A DNA stretch of 64,000 nt from Methylocystis rosea SV97 (GCF_000372845.1 NZ_KB889963.1:620001-684000), one strand, 5' to 3'; counted from the first letter of the stretch, positions 38,187 to 49,739 are shown. The notes: a model not told the origin generated them from the letters alone. Program-made: numbers and translations.

Positions 38187-38801
38187 ATGATGAAATTCTT
38201 TCTTCGAATAGGCTTTCTATTGTGGGCTTTCGGCGGCCTCTTCGCGGCGCGCGCGACGCCAATTGACGCGCCGCCAACGCTCACGGTCGGGCAGATGCAC
38301 GGCAGTTGTCAGAAAACCTGTTGGGCCGTGCGCGAGGGCGCGAAGGGCTCCGAGTCGCTGCGCGATTCGCTGACTTTGACCTGCTTGAACGCGTGCTTCA
38401 AGTGCTTCCTGCAACTGCGAAGCTGCAGCCAATCCAGTGCGAACTCGGCGCCGTCAGAATGCGCCGCCGCCTTCCTTCAGTGTTACAAACAGAGCTTCGC
38501 CGAGAGGCTCAAATCAAAACCGCTCGTGAGTTTCGACGGCGGCGATGGCCACAGCCGCGAAATGGCTGTGAAGATCGTGGGCGCGGCCAATTCCCTTGAA
38601 GGGGTTCCGGCGGAGGATTTCTGGATCCAGCTGAAGCATCCCGCCTGGCGAAAAAAGGAGCGGCGCTTCGTCAAAGAGGGCGGAATTTATGACGTCATCG
38701 TTTACGACACGCCGAACGGGCCGCAGACGGTGTGGTTCGACGTCAAGGACTTTTACGTAAAGAATGGCGAGGAGAACTTGCGCCTTTTGGCGCCGAAATA
38801 A
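38187..38801 (+). CDS. Secreted Cys-rich protein of unknown function
   Basis: It has 204 residues from ATG 38187 (ATG 38190 equally likely). A signal peptide (FFLRIGFLLWAFGGLFAARA) is followed by a region with eight cysteines in helical C-x3-C spacing (CQKTC, CLNACFKC, CSQ, CAAAFLQC), then a soluble C-terminal part with alternating charged and hydrophobic residues (VYDTPNGPQTVWFDVKDFYV). I recognise no family. It is on the opposite strand between trmD and rimM, which are usually contiguous, so it is a likely insertion. Weak ribosome-binding site. Confidence 0.72.
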   Translation: MMKFFLRIGFLLWAFGGLFAARATPIDAPPTLTVGQMHGSCQKTCWAVREGAKGSESLRDSLTLTCLNACFKCFLQLRSCSQSSANSAPSECAAAFLQCYKQSFAERLKSKPLVSFDGGDGHSREMAVKIVGAANSLEGVPAEDFWIQLKHPAWRKKERRFVKEGGIYDVIVYDTPNGPQTVWFDVKDFYVKNGEENLRLLAPK

Positions 38802-38823
38802 GCCGAGCGGTGCGCGGCGGGGC

Positions 38824-39366
38824 CTAGTGTAAATCCGGCTCGGCAGAGACCTCCGCCGGCGGCGTGATCACCACGCGCCCTTGAGCGATGTCGACGACCG
38901 GAACGACGGCTCCGGTGAACGGGTAAAGCAGCGATTCGCCGCCGGCGGCTGGCGCAATTTCGAGAATGTCGCCCGCGCCGAAATTGCGCACCGCGACGAT
39001 CGTTCCGATTTCCACGCCATCCGCCGTTTCGGCGCGAAGGCCTATGAGATCGGCGATATAGAATTCGTCCTCTTCCGGCGCGGGGAGCTTGTCGCGCGCG
39101 ACATAGAGTTCGACGCGGTTTAGGGCCTCGGCGCCGGCGCGGTCGTCGACGCCCTCGACTTGCGCGACGAGCATGTCCTTGCCCTGCGGGCGCACGGCGC
39201 GCAGCCTGAACTTGCGCGTCCCGCTTTTATCGGTGAGGCCGTCATAGGCTGCGATCGCCAATGGATCGCTTGTGAAGCTCTGCAGTCGGATCTCGCCGCG
39301 CACGCCATGCGGCGCGCCGAAGCGGCCGAGAAGAACGAGGCTCTTTGTCCTGTCGCCCGCCGTCAT
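38824..39366 (-). CDS. rimM: 16S rRNA processing / ribosome maturation factor RimM
   Basis: Helps assemble the 30S head by binding S19. It has 180 residues. The N-terminal RimM domain begins LLGRFGAPHGVRGEIRLQSF; the C-terminal PRC-barrel has FYIADLIGLRAETADG. Located between rpsP (139 bases upstream, across a repeat) and the inserted secreted protein gene. Confidence 0.95.
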   Translation of the reverse strand: MTAGDRTKSLVLLGRFGAPHGVRGEIRLQSFTSDPLAIAAYDGLTDKSGTRKFRLRAVRPQGKDMLVAQVEGVDDRAGAEALNRVELYVARDKLPAPEEDEFYIADLIGLRAETADGVEIGTIVAVRNFGAGDILEIAPAAGGESLLYPFTGAVVPVVDIAQGRVVITPPAEVSAEPDLH

Positions 39367-39373
39367 TCGATTT

Positions 39374-39485
39374 CCTCATCCTGAGGAGCGAGCGAAGCTC
39401 GCGTCTCGAAGGACGAGGAAATCGCATAGGGCTCCGCCGCCCTCGCGCTTCGAGACGGCTCCTGCGGAGCCTCCTCAGCATGAGG
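39374..39485. repeat. Paired inverted copies of a dispersed palindrome between rpsP and rimM
   Basis: Copy A at 39374-39418 starts CCTCATCCTGAGGAGC and contains GAGC-GAA-GCTC, then GTCTCGAAGGACGAGG. Copy B at 39440-39485 is its inverted relative (CTCGCGCTTCGAGACGG ... CTCCTCAGCATGAGGG). This is a well-known type of intergenic palindrome in Hyphomicrobiales. Transcribed with the operon, the two could pair into a long stem. Confidence 0.8.
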
Positions 39486-39505
39486 GCGAATGCAAGCGCC
39501 CCGCA

Positions 39506-39865
39506 TTACGCCGCCGGCGCTTCCGCCGCGCCTGCTGCTTCAGCCGCCGCGGCGGCGCGCTCCTGCGCCTTCTTCTTGGGCTGCGCCTTCTGCGGATTGC
39601 TGCGCGCTTCGCGCTTCATCACGCCCAGACCATCGAGCAGTCGCGCGACGCGATCCGTCGGCTGCGCGCCTTTCTCCATCCAGGCCTTCGCCTTTTCCGT
39701 GTCGAGCACGAGGCGGTCGGCCGCGTCCTTCTCCTTCAAGGGATCGAAATAACCGATCTTCTCGATGTAGCGGCCGTCGCGCGGCGAGCGCGAGTCGGCG
39801 ACGACGACACGATAGAAGGGACGCTTCTTGGCGCCGCCGCGGGCGAGACGAATTTTAAGAGACAT
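39506..39865 (-). CDS. rpsP: 30S ribosomal protein S16
   Basis: Small-subunit protein needed for 30S assembly. It has 119 residues: the S16 core [26 protein letters not shown] to about residue 82, then an Ala/Lys-rich alphaproteobacterial tail. Lies 60 bases after ffh. Confidence 0.97.
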   Translation of the reverse strand: MSLKIRLARGGAKKRPFYRVVVADSRSPRDGRYIEKIGYFDPLKEKDAADRLVLDTEKAKAWMEKGAQPTDRVARLLDGLGVMKREARSNPQKAQPKKKAQERAAAAAEAAGAAEAPAA

Positions 39866-39925
39866 GTTTTCGTTCCTGTTGCGTTGAGGTGAGTGAGGGA
39901 ACCGGTGACGACAGTCGCCGGTTTG

Positions 39926-41464
39926 CTATTTCTTCTTCCCGAAGGGGTTCAGTCCGCTGAGCAAGCCGCCGCCGAGCCCCGGCAGGCTCGGCTTGGCGAG
40001 AAGATCGGGGGGCGGCGCCGCCGGAACGCCGCCGGGCTGGGCTTTCGGCTGTTGCACGCCAAGCTTCGCCTGCAGCTGCTGCAGCTCTTCCTGGGAGGGC
40101 ATTTGCATGCCGGGGCCGAGCCCCATCATTTGCGCCGCCTTGCCCATCATGCCGCCGCCGCGTTTTCCTGCGCCGAAGGACTTCATCAGATCGGCCATCT
40201 GCCGATGCTGCTTGAGGAGCTTGTTGACCTCCTCGACCTTGACGCCGGAACCTGCGGCGATGCGCTTCTTGCGCGAGGCTTTCATCAGATCGGGATTGCG
40301 CCGCTCCCTGGGCGTCATCGAAAGGATGATGGCGCGCTGGCGCCTGACCATCTTGTCGTCGAAACCGGACGCGGCGATCTGATCCTTCATCTTGGCGACG
40401 CCGGGCAGGAGACCCATGATGCCGCCCAATCCGCCGATCTTTTCCACCTGGGCGAGCTGATCGCAGAGGTCCTGCAGATCGAACTTGCCCTTGGCCATCC
40501 GCTCGGCGGCCTTGCGGGCCTGTTCGGCGTCGATCGCCTGGGCGGCTTTTTCGACCAGCGCGACGATGTCGCCCATGCCGAGAATGCGGTTGGCGATGCG
40601 CGTCGGCGAGAATTCGTCGAGCGCGTCCATCTTTTCGCCGACGCCGATGAGCTTGATCGGCTTGCCGGTGACATAGCGCATGGAGAGCGCCGCGCCGCCG
40701 CGGCCATCGCCGTCCATACGCGTCAATACAATGCCGGTCAGCCCGACCCGTTCGTCGAAATTCTGGGCGAGATTGACGGCGTCCTGGCCGGTTAGGGCGT
40801 CGGCGACGAGCAGGATTTCATGCGGCTTGGAGGATGTCTTGATCTCCGCCATCTCCGCCATCAGCGGCTCGTCGATATGCGTGCGGCCGGCGGTGTCGAG
40901 CAGCACGATGTCATAGCCCTGCAGCCGCGCCGCCTCCATCGCGCGCTTGGCGATCTGCACCGGCGTCTGGCCGGGCACGATCGGCAGCGTGTCGACCTCG
41001 ACCTGCCGGCCGAGCACGGCGAGCTGTTCCTGGGCCGCCGGGCGCTTAACGTCGAGCGACGCCATCAGCGTGCGCTTGCCGTGGCGCTCTTTGAGCCGTT
41101 TGGCGATCTTGGCGGTGGTCGTGGTTTTGCCGGCGCCTTGCAGGCCGACCATCATGATGGCGAGCGGCGGCGCGGCGACGAGATCGATCGGCTCCGCGTC
41201 CTGGCCGAGCGTCTCGATCAGCACGTCATTGACGATCTTGACGACCATCTGGCCGGGCGTCACCGATTTGATGACGCCGGCGCCGATCGCGCGGTCGCGG
41301 ACCTTGTCGGTGAAGGAGCGCACGACGTCGAGCGCGACGTCGGCCTCGAGCAGCGCGCGGCGGATTTCGCGCAGCGCCTCGTTGACGTCGGCCTCGGAGA
41401 GGGCGCCGCGCCGTGTGAGCTTGTCGAAAATGCCGGAGAGCTTGTCGGAAAGGCTCTCGAACAT
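39926..41464 (-). CDS. ffh: Signal recognition particle protein Ffh
   Basis: GTPase that binds 4.5S RNA and signal sequences and docks with FtsY. It has 512 residues from ATG 41464 (MFESLSDKLSGIFDKLTRRG), supported by GGGAG upstream. The N domain is at 1-100; the P loop is GLQGAGKTTTT; DTAGRTHID and the TRMDGDGRGG segment follow. The Met-rich M domain ends in a flexible Pro/Gly tail (GGGMMGKAAQMMGLGPGMQM). Heads the ffh-rpsP-rimM run. Confidence 0.97.
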   Translation of the reverse strand: MFESLSDKLSGIFDKLTRRGALSEADVNEALREIRRALLEADVALDVVRSFTDKVRDRAIGAGVIKSVTPGQMVVKIVNDVLIETLGQDAEPIDLVAAPPLAIMMVGLQGAGKTTTTAKIAKRLKERHGKRTLMASLDVKRPAAQEQLAVLGRQVEVDTLPIVPGQTPVQIAKRAMEAARLQGYDIVLLDTAGRTHIDEPLMAEMAEIKTSSKPHEILLVADALTGQDAVNLAQNFDERVGLTGIVLTRMDGDGRGGAALSMRYVTGKPIKLIGVGEKMDALDEFSPTRIANRILGMGDIVALVEKAAQAIDAEQARKAAERMAKGKFDLQDLCDQLAQVEKIGGLGGIMGLLPGVAKMKDQIAASGFDDKMVRRQRAIILSMTPRERRNPDLMKASRKKRIAAGSGVKVEEVNKLLKQHRQMADLMKSFGAGKRGGGMMGKAAQMMGLGPGMQMPSQEELQQLQAKLGVQQPKAQPGGVPAAPPPDLLAKPSLPGLGGGLLSGLNPFGKKK

Positions 41465-42001
41465 GCTGTTCTCCCGCGAGCGCGAAGGCTCCAAAGCAAA
41501 ACGCGCCCGGGGGCGCATCGCGCTGCCGGGCGTTGGCCTGCCGCCTCTCGGGTGGCTCGGCTGTGGTCGGTTTCTCTTTCGAGATTGGAGGAATGGATAC
41601 GCGGGATGGTTTCGCGCGTCAACATCTGGGGGTTATACTCTTACTTCAGAGCAGGAATCCGACGCGAATAGCTAAGCGCGAACTTCACGAATATCGGTCG
41701 CGTTGGTCGGCTTGGCGACTTTGGATCGAGTTGAAAGCTGGGGTTTGCGTATTCCCTACCCCCTGCGGGGAGGGTGGCCCCGCGAAGCGGGGTCGGGTGG
41801 GGGTCATCGCATGCTGGCGCGGTGAGACCCCCCACCCGGCGGTCTGCGACCGCCGACCTCCCCGCAAGGGGGAGGTATTTCCGCTAACTACCGAGCATAG
41901 TCATTCGCTCAATTGATTATGGTTGGCGCGGCGAATGCAGAATGAGCTGTTACGCTGCTACGCGCCGCCATGATGCTCTTCTTATGATTTGAGAGCAGGT
42001 C
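41465..42001. other. Divergent intergenic region ffh / conserved hypothetical
   Basis: 537 bases without a convincing gene; the short frames on both strands lack ribosome-binding sites and coding character. It holds the bipartite palindromic repeat at 41754-41877, and otherwise must carry promoters for ffh and for the gene pair starting at 42002. Confidence 0.5.
41754..41877. repeat. Bipartite palindromic repeat, relative of the one inside ileS
   Basis: First part 41754-41803: CCCTACCCCCTGCGGGGAGGG, then GGCCCCGC-GAA-GCGGGGTC, then GGGTGGGGG. Second part 41827-41877: ACCCCCCACCC, GGCGGTC-TGC-GACCGCC, then ACCTCCCCGCAAGGGGGAGGT. Reverse-complemented, the parts align with the ileS insert in the same order and similar length. 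The variable hairpin in the middle of each part differs in sequence but keeps pairing. Confidence 0.83.
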
Positions 42002-42298
42002 ATGACGCTCGACGCTTTTCTCGCATCGCTGTCCGCATCCGAGCCGCCGGCCCTCCCGCCGCCGGCGCGGGCGCTGTGGTTCGACGCCAAGGGCGACTGG
42101 AACGCGGCGCATAAAAGCGTCGACGACAAATCCGACCCCGACAGCATGTGGGTTCACGCTTTTCTCCATCGCAAGGAGGGCGATCTCTCCAACGCGGCCT
42201 ACTGGTATCGCCGCGCCGGGCGAGAGCCGCAAAAAGCCCCGCTCGAAGACGAATGGCGCGAGATCGCGCAAGCGCTGCTGTCGCAAACTACGCCATGA
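42002..42298 (+). CDS. Conserved hypothetical protein paired with recQ
   Basis: It has 98 residues: an N-terminal MTLDAFLASL, a Pro-rich stretch and a C-terminal half rich in aromatic residues (ALWFDAKGDWNAAHKSVDD, WVHAFLHRKEGDLSNAAYWY). I recall similar small proteins in other Hyphomicrobiales, with no known function. The WNAAH/WYRRAG pattern resembles a single TPR-like helix pair. It overlaps the recQ start by 4 bases (ATGA). Confidence 0.82.
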   Translation: MTLDAFLASLSASEPPALPPPARALWFDAKGDWNAAHKSVDDKSDPDSMWVHAFLHRKEGDLSNAAYWYRRAGREPQKAPLEDEWREIAQALLSQTTP

Positions 42299-43872
42299 CG
42301 GAGCTGTCCGCACGAGAATTGCTGCGCAGCAATTTCGGCTTTGCGGATTTTCTGCCGGGACAGGTGGAGGTCGTCGAGGCCGTGCTCACTGGCCGCGACG
42401 CCATCGCCATCATGCCGACGGGCTCCGGCAAATCGCTCCTCTATCAGCTGCCGGCCGCCGCTCCGGGGGGCGGACTCGTTCTCGTCTGCTCGCCGCTGAT
42501 CGCGCTGATGCGCGACCAGCTTCGAACCCTCGCCGACTCTGGGATTGGCGCCGTCGCGCTGCACTCCATGCAGGAGGACGACGAGGCGGCGGCCGCGATC
42601 GACGCCGTCGCGTCGGGCCGGGCGAAGCTGCTTTACGCCGCCCCCGAACGTCTCGCCCAGGACGGAACGCAGAATTTATTGCGCAGCATTCGCATCAAGC
42701 TGTTCGCGGTCGATGAGGCGCATTGCGTCTCGCATTGGGGCCACGAGTTTCGCCCCGACTATCGCGCGCTGGGCGACATTGCGCGAAAGCTCGGCGCGCC
42801 GCCGATGCTCGCCGTCACCGCGACGGCCGGTCCGCGCACCCGCGACGACATCGCCCGCACGCTGTTTGCGCGGCCGCCCGAGATTTTTCAGCGCTCCTTT
42901 GCGCGGCCCAATCTTGCGCTCGATTTCGCGCAGAAGCGCGCCGGCCTGCGGCAGATCGTCGAATTCGCGCGCAAAGGCGGCGGCGGCGCGAAGGAAAGCG
43001 GCATCATTTATTGCAACTCGCGCAACAAGACCGACGCGCTCGCCCGCGAGCTTTCGCGGCTCGGCTTCGATGCGCTGCCCTATCACGCCGGGCTCGACGC
43101 CCATACGCGTGCGGAGAGCCAGGACGCTTTCTTTACCCGTAAGGGCGCGGTGATGGTGGCGACCATCGCCTTCGGCATGGGCGTCGATAAGCCGGACGTG
43201 CGCTTTATCGTTCACGCCGATCTGCCGACCTCGGTCGAGGGCTATTATCAGGAGATCGGCCGCGCCGGCCGCGATGGCGCGCCGGCCCGCGCGCTGACGC
43301 TGTTCTCGCCCGCGGAGCTGGCGCTGCGCTGGCGCATTCCGGATGCGGCGAAAGACAATGACGCGGCCGCGGGCGACTACGCCAGACGCCAGGCGATGGC
43401 CCGGCTAGCGGCGGCGCCGAGCTGCCGTTTTCAGCGCCTCCTCGCCGAATTCGGCGAAGAGAGCGGGCGCTGCGGGAGATGCGACCATTGCCGCGGCGGA
43501 CCGCTCGCGTGGCCCCGGCGCCTCTCATCATTCGCCCTCGGCTGGCGCGCGGCGCTCTCAAGCGGCTTCGCAGCGCGCGCCGACCTTTCGGAGGGCGAGG
43601 CTGATCTCCCTGAACTCGCGCCCGCGCCGATCGACGCGCCGAGGCGCCAGGAGGAGCCGCCGCTGACGGTGGCCGAGGCGCGGCTGCTGCGCGCGCTCGA
43701 GGCCGAGCGGCTCGCCATCGCAAAACGGCGCGGCTTGGCGCCGCGAATTGTCGCCTCCGAACAGGCGCTGCGCGCCCTCGCGCGCGAAAGGCCGCTAAGC
43801 GCCGACGATCCGCTGCTGCGGGGGCTCGAAGAGCCGGCGGCGCTGCTGCGGGTGATCCGCGAAGCCCTCTAA
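42295..43872 (+). CDS. recQ: RecQ-family ATP-dependent DNA helicase
   Basis: 3'-5' DNA helicase in recombination and repair. It has 525 residues from ATG 42295. Walker A MPTGSGKS is at 40-47; the DEAH box is VDEAHCVSHWGHEFRPDY (aromatic loop); motif VI is QEIGRAGRDG. A Cys4 zinc segment (SCRFQ...GRCGRCDHC) follows. The C-terminal helical part (LTVAEARLLRALEAERLAIA to the end) resembles an HRDC domain. It is shorter than E. coli RecQ; the winged-helix part seems reduced. Confidence 0.92.
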   Translation: MTELSARELLRSNFGFADFLPGQVEVVEAVLTGRDAIAIMPTGSGKSLLYQLPAAAPGGGLVLVCSPLIALMRDQLRTLADSGIGAVALHSMQEDDEAAAAIDAVASGRAKLLYAAPERLAQDGTQNLLRSIRIKLFAVDEAHCVSHWGHEFRPDYRALGDIARKLGAPPMLAVTATAGPRTRDDIARTLFARPPEIFQRSFARPNLALDFAQKRAGLRQIVEFARKGGGGAKESGIIYCNSRNKTDALARELSRLGFDALPYHAGLDAHTRAESQDAFFTRKGAVMVATIAFGMGVDKPDVRFIVHADLPTSVEGYYQEIGRAGRDGAPARALTLFSPAELALRWRIPDAAKDNDAAAGDYARRQAMARLAAAPSCRFQRLLAEFGEESGRCGRCDHCRGGPLAWPRRLSSFALGWRAALSSGFAARADLSEGEADLPELAPAPIDAPRRQEEPPLTVAEARLLRALEAERLAIAKRRGLAPRIVASEQALRALARERPLSADDPLLRGLEEPAALLRVIREAL

Positions 43873-43943
43873 AGCCGGCGTGAGGGTTTCGTTCGGCGCC
43901 GCAACACTGTAGTTATGGCTCTCCGTGCTGTTCCCCCGAGCCC

Positions 43944-45380
43944 ATGTCCGCTAACCCGCCGCCAAACGCCGCCGAACTGCGACAGGTCATGTTCGGGCTC
44001 GGCCTCGCCATGCTGCTCTCGGCCCTCGACCAGACGATCGTGGTCACGGCCATGCCGACCATCGCGGCCGACCTCGGCGATCCTCAGGATCTGCCCTGGA
44101 TCGTGACGGCCTATCTCATCGCGGCGACGGTGGTGACGCCGCTCTACGGCAAATTCGCCGATGTCTACGGGCGGCGACGCGTCATTTTGATCGGGGTGGT
44201 CACTTTCGTGATCGGATCGGTCGCCTGCGCCTTGGCCCCGAGCATGGCGGCGCTCGCCGGCGCGAGGGTCATTCAGGGACTTGGCGGCGGCGGCCTGATC
44301 TCGCTCGCGCAGACGATCGTCGCCGATCTTGTCTCGCCGCGCGAGCGCGGCCGATATCAATCCTATTTCGCTGCGGTGTTCATCACCTCCAGCATCGCCG
44401 GTCCGGCGCTCGGCGGCGTTTTTGCGCAATATTGGCATTGGTCGCTGATTTTCTGGATCAATCTGCCGCTGGGCCTCGCGGCGCTCCTGATCGTCAATTC
44501 GCGGTTGAAGCGCGTGCCGGAGCGGCGCCATCCGCATCGCGTCGATTATCTGGGCGCGATGTTGCTGATCGCCGGCTCCGGTCTTCTCGTGCTGGCGCTC
44601 GGCTGGGGCGGCGTGCGCTATCCGTGGCGGTCGGCGCCGATCGTCGGCCTCCTTGCCGCCTCCGCCCTCGCCTGGGCGCTTTTTGCCTGGCGCACGGCGC
44701 GCGCCGAGGAGCCGCTCATTCCGCTGCGCATTCTCCGGCTACGGATCGTGCGCGACGCCATCCTGTCGAGTTCCTTTGGGCTCGGCGGGTTCGTCGGACT
44801 TTCGGTCGTGATGCCCATCTATTACGAAATCTGCGGCGGGATGAATGCGAGCGAATCGGGGCTGACGCTTATTCCCCTGATGGTCGGCACCGTCGCCGGC
44901 GCCACAGTCTCCGGACGATTGATGGGGCGTTTGACGCATTACAAGACGGTTCCGCTCCTCGGACTCGGCGCGGGCGCTCTCGCCGCGCTGGGCGCAGCCG
45001 CGATGATGGGTTCGGGCCGCTCGCTGCTTTGGCTCAACGCCCTGCTCACCGTCACGACGTTCGGCATCGGCGCGATGCTGCCTGTCGCCACCGTTTCGGT
45101 GCAGAATGCGGTCGATTCGCGCGATTTGGGGACGGCGACGGCCTCGATGCAATTCTTTCGGCAACTCGCGGCCGGGGCCGCCGTCGCGCTTTTCGCCGCC
45201 CTGGCGATCGGCGGCGGCCGCGCGCAATTGCTTGAGGAGATGAAGACGGACGTCGACGGCGCCGCTTTGTTTTCGAGCTTTCGCCTCGTTTTTCTGGCGC
45301 TTGCCGTTTGCGTGGGCCTGTCCCTGCTTTTCCTCGCGCGTATGGAGGAGCGGCCGCTGCGCGGCGAGCGGCGCAGCTGA
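43944..45380 (+). CDS. MFS DHA2-family multidrug efflux transporter
   Basis: It has 478 residues with about 14 membrane helices. LSALDQTIVVTAMPTIAADL is the family opening (motif D1), GKFADVYGRRRVIL is motif A, and SSIAGPALGGVFAQYWHW is antiporter motif C. Proton-driven export of drugs or small organics is expected. The start is ATG 43944. Confidence 0.91.
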   Translation: MSANPPPNAAELRQVMFGLGLAMLLSALDQTIVVTAMPTIAADLGDPQDLPWIVTAYLIAATVVTPLYGKFADVYGRRRVILIGVVTFVIGSVACALAPSMAALAGARVIQGLGGGGLISLAQTIVADLVSPRERGRYQSYFAAVFITSSIAGPALGGVFAQYWHWSLIFWINLPLGLAALLIVNSRLKRVPERRHPHRVDYLGAMLLIAGSGLLVLALGWGGVRYPWRSAPIVGLLAASALAWALFAWRTARAEEPLIPLRILRLRIVRDAILSSSFGLGGFVGLSVVMPIYYEICGGMNASESGLTLIPLMVGTVAGATVSGRLMGRLTHYKTVPLLGLGAGALAALGAAAMMGSGRSLLWLNALLTVTTFGIGAMLPVATVSVQNAVDSRDLGTATASMQFFRQLAAGAAVALFAALAIGGGRAQLLEEMKTDVDGAALFSSFRLVFLALAVCVGLSLLFLARMEERPLRGERRS

Positions 45381-45472
45381 CGGGTCGATTTTGCTCGCGT
45401 CTTTTCTATTTGCCCCCATGGCATGGAATTTTCTAGAAAGATTCCGCCTTCCCGCGCCGCAAGGACCCTTCC

Positions 45473-48184
<2,712 letters not shown>

Positions 48185-48336
48185 ATCTCGACAAAAAACC
48201 ATTGACTCAGTCGAAGTCCTCCGACAGCGTTGCTGTGCTTTGCGTTGGTTTCCAGCCGTTGCGGTTGCAATGTCTTCAACGCAGCGCTCTACAAAAACAA
48301 AAAAGCTCACGACGCGAAGAAGAGGAAAATCAGCAT

Positions 48337-48618
48337 ATGAATAAATACGCCCTTACGGCCGTCGCCGCCCTGTTCCTGGGGATGACCGCGCCGTCGTTCG
48401 CCTTCGACGCCGGTGTCGGTTTGCGCGCACCGAGCCAGGCGACGCGCATCAGCTGCGACACGCACGCCGAAGACGATCAGGCCGTTTGCGCCAGCAAGTG
48501 CGAGGACGCCTATCTTAAGGACCAGCAGGGCTGGACGGCGGACATGAGCAAGATCAAGTCCGCCAAGAAAGCGTGCGACGACAAGTGCGGTTGCCCGCAG
48601 AACTCGAAGGGCCTTTAA
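48337..48618 (+). CDS. Small secreted six-cysteine protein (copy 1)
   Basis: It has 93 residues. A signal peptide MNKYALTAVAALFLGMTAPSFA is followed by a mature part of about 70 with six Cys: SCDTH, VCASKCEDAYL, KKACDDKCGCPQN. Long frames upstream lack conservation. AGAGGAAA 10 bases upstream of ATG 48337 supports the start. It is paralogous to the gene at 48949 and shares the whole cysteine layout. Family not recognised; disulfide-stabilised or metal-binding periplasmic peptide is possible. Confidence 0.82.
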   Translation: MNKYALTAVAALFLGMTAPSFAFDAGVGLRAPSQATRISCDTHAEDDQAVCASKCEDAYLKDQQGWTADMSKIKSAKKACDDKCGCPQNSKGL

Positions 48619-48646
48619 CAGTCCCATTGGTTCGAACAGCGACATA

Positions 48647-48674
48647 AGGGCGCGCGAGGGATCGCGCGCGCCCT
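48647..48674 (+). terminator. Possible terminator after copy 1
   Basis: A GC-rich hairpin AGGGCGCGCGA-GGGA-TCGCGCGCGCCCT lies 28 bases after the stop. There is no U-tract, so termination may be weak or need Rho. Confidence 0.5.
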
Positions 48675-48948
48675 ATTCACGTTGGCCAATCAAACGTCGG
48701 ACAGCCGTCACGCCGCGTCTTCGTGTTCATCAAGGACATGGAAACAACAGGCTTTTAGCGAACCGCGCCGAAGACCGACGAAGCGGCTCGAAATATGGCC
48801 CCAGTGATGCGCAATTGACATGAGCGGCCACATACGACATCGTCCGGCCGCTTATTGCGTTATGTGACGCCGTTGCTGTTCCATGGCGGGAGGGGTCGAG
48901 CGCAAGCGCAGTCTAGACGCCCAACGGGCAAGTGAAGGAAACGACCAA

Positions 48949-49191
48949 ATGAACAAATACGCCATTATGACGGCGGCTCTCCTTGTCGCCGGCATGATCA
49001 GCCCGGCATTCGCGGATTGCGACGTCCACAAAGCGGACGAAGACAAGCAGGCTAAATGCGCTGAGAAATGCGACGACGAGTACCTCGCCCGCAAGATGAA
49101 TTATGCCTCCAACAAAAGTGAAGTCCTCGCCAATAAGAAGGCCTGTGACGCCGCCTGCGGCTGCCCGCAGAACACCAAGGACAAAGAGTAA
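48949..49191 (+). CDS. Small secreted six-cysteine protein (copy 2)
   Basis: It has 80 residues. A signal peptide MNKYAIMTAALLVAGMISPA-FA is followed by CDVH, KCAEKCDDEYL and KKACDAACGCPQN, the same six-cysteine pattern as copy 1. The mature part is rich in Asp, Lys and Glu. AAGGAA 7 bases upstream of ATG 48949. It is separated from copy 1 by 330 bases and has its own terminator, so the pair is a tandem duplication with independent control. Confidence 0.83.
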   Translation: MNKYAIMTAALLVAGMISPAFADCDVHKADEDKQAKCAEKCDDEYLARKMNYASNKSEVLANKKACDAACGCPQNTKDKE

Positions 49192-49224
49192 AAAGGCCGA
49201 GCCTCGCGAGCGAGGTCGGTTGAG

Positions 49225-49258
49225 ACGGGGCGCGCATTCAATGCGCGCCCGTTTTTTT
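49225..49258 (+). terminator. Rho-independent terminator after copy 2
   Basis: ACGGGGCGCGCATT-C-AATGCGCGCCCGT with one bulged G, followed by TTTTTTT. Strong stem plus U-tract on the plus strand. Confidence 0.9.
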
Positions 49259-49259
49259 A

Positions 49260-49739
49260 TCAGTCAACCGTATAGACCTTGCCGTCTGGGCCTTTCCAAC
49301 CGCTGCCCGCTTCATAAAAGCGATATTCCTCGTCGAACAGAACTGTTGAACCGGGCGCGATATATTGCTTGCCCGGGGGATCGGAACTGCGCGGCGCCGT
49401 CACATAATGATTGCTCGGCGAACAGCCTTCGGGAAATTTTCCAGCCTCGTCAGGTTTGCATTCGAGATTTGCGCCTTCTGGAAACTCGACCCGCGCATTG
49501 AAGAAGATCTCGTAGCCCTTTTCTCCGGTGGCGTGCATCTCGAGGCGCTCGGCCATCGTCTGTTTGAACTCGACGATCTTGAACGGCTTGTCGGCGCGCT
49601 GCTTCAGCAAGTTCTCGAAAATCTGCCGCGCATGCGCTTCAGTTGGATTGCAGCCGAACATGCAAAAAGCATTGGCCGGGATCGCCGGTAGCAACGCCAG
49701 CAGCATCGCAACGGCGAATGTGATGAAAGCGCCTCGCAT
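49260..49739 (-). CDS. Exported protein of unknown function
   Basis: It has 159 residues from ATG 49739, with a clear signal peptide (MRGAFITFAVAMLLALLPAI, then PANA-FC). The mature part carries four Cys (FCMFGC near the new N-terminus, LECKPDE, EGCSPSN) and a soluble C-terminal region rich in Gly and aromatic residues (YEAGSGWKGPDGKVYTVD). GGGAGAGGA precedes the start. No family recognised. It faces the small Cys proteins convergently. Confidence 0.78.
   Translation of the reverse strand: MRGAFITFAVAMLLALLPAIPANAFCMFGCNPTEAHARQIFENLLKQRADKPFKIVEFKQTMAERLEMHATGEKGYEIFFNARVEFPEGANLECKPDEAGKFPEGCSPSNHYVTAPRSSDPPGKQYIAPGSTVLFDEEYRFYEAGSGWKGPDGKVYTVD

Noticed and set aside
41533-41916. Plus-strand 127-residue frame upstream of recQ pair
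   Set aside because: Runs through the palindromic repeat and has no ribosome-binding site or homology.
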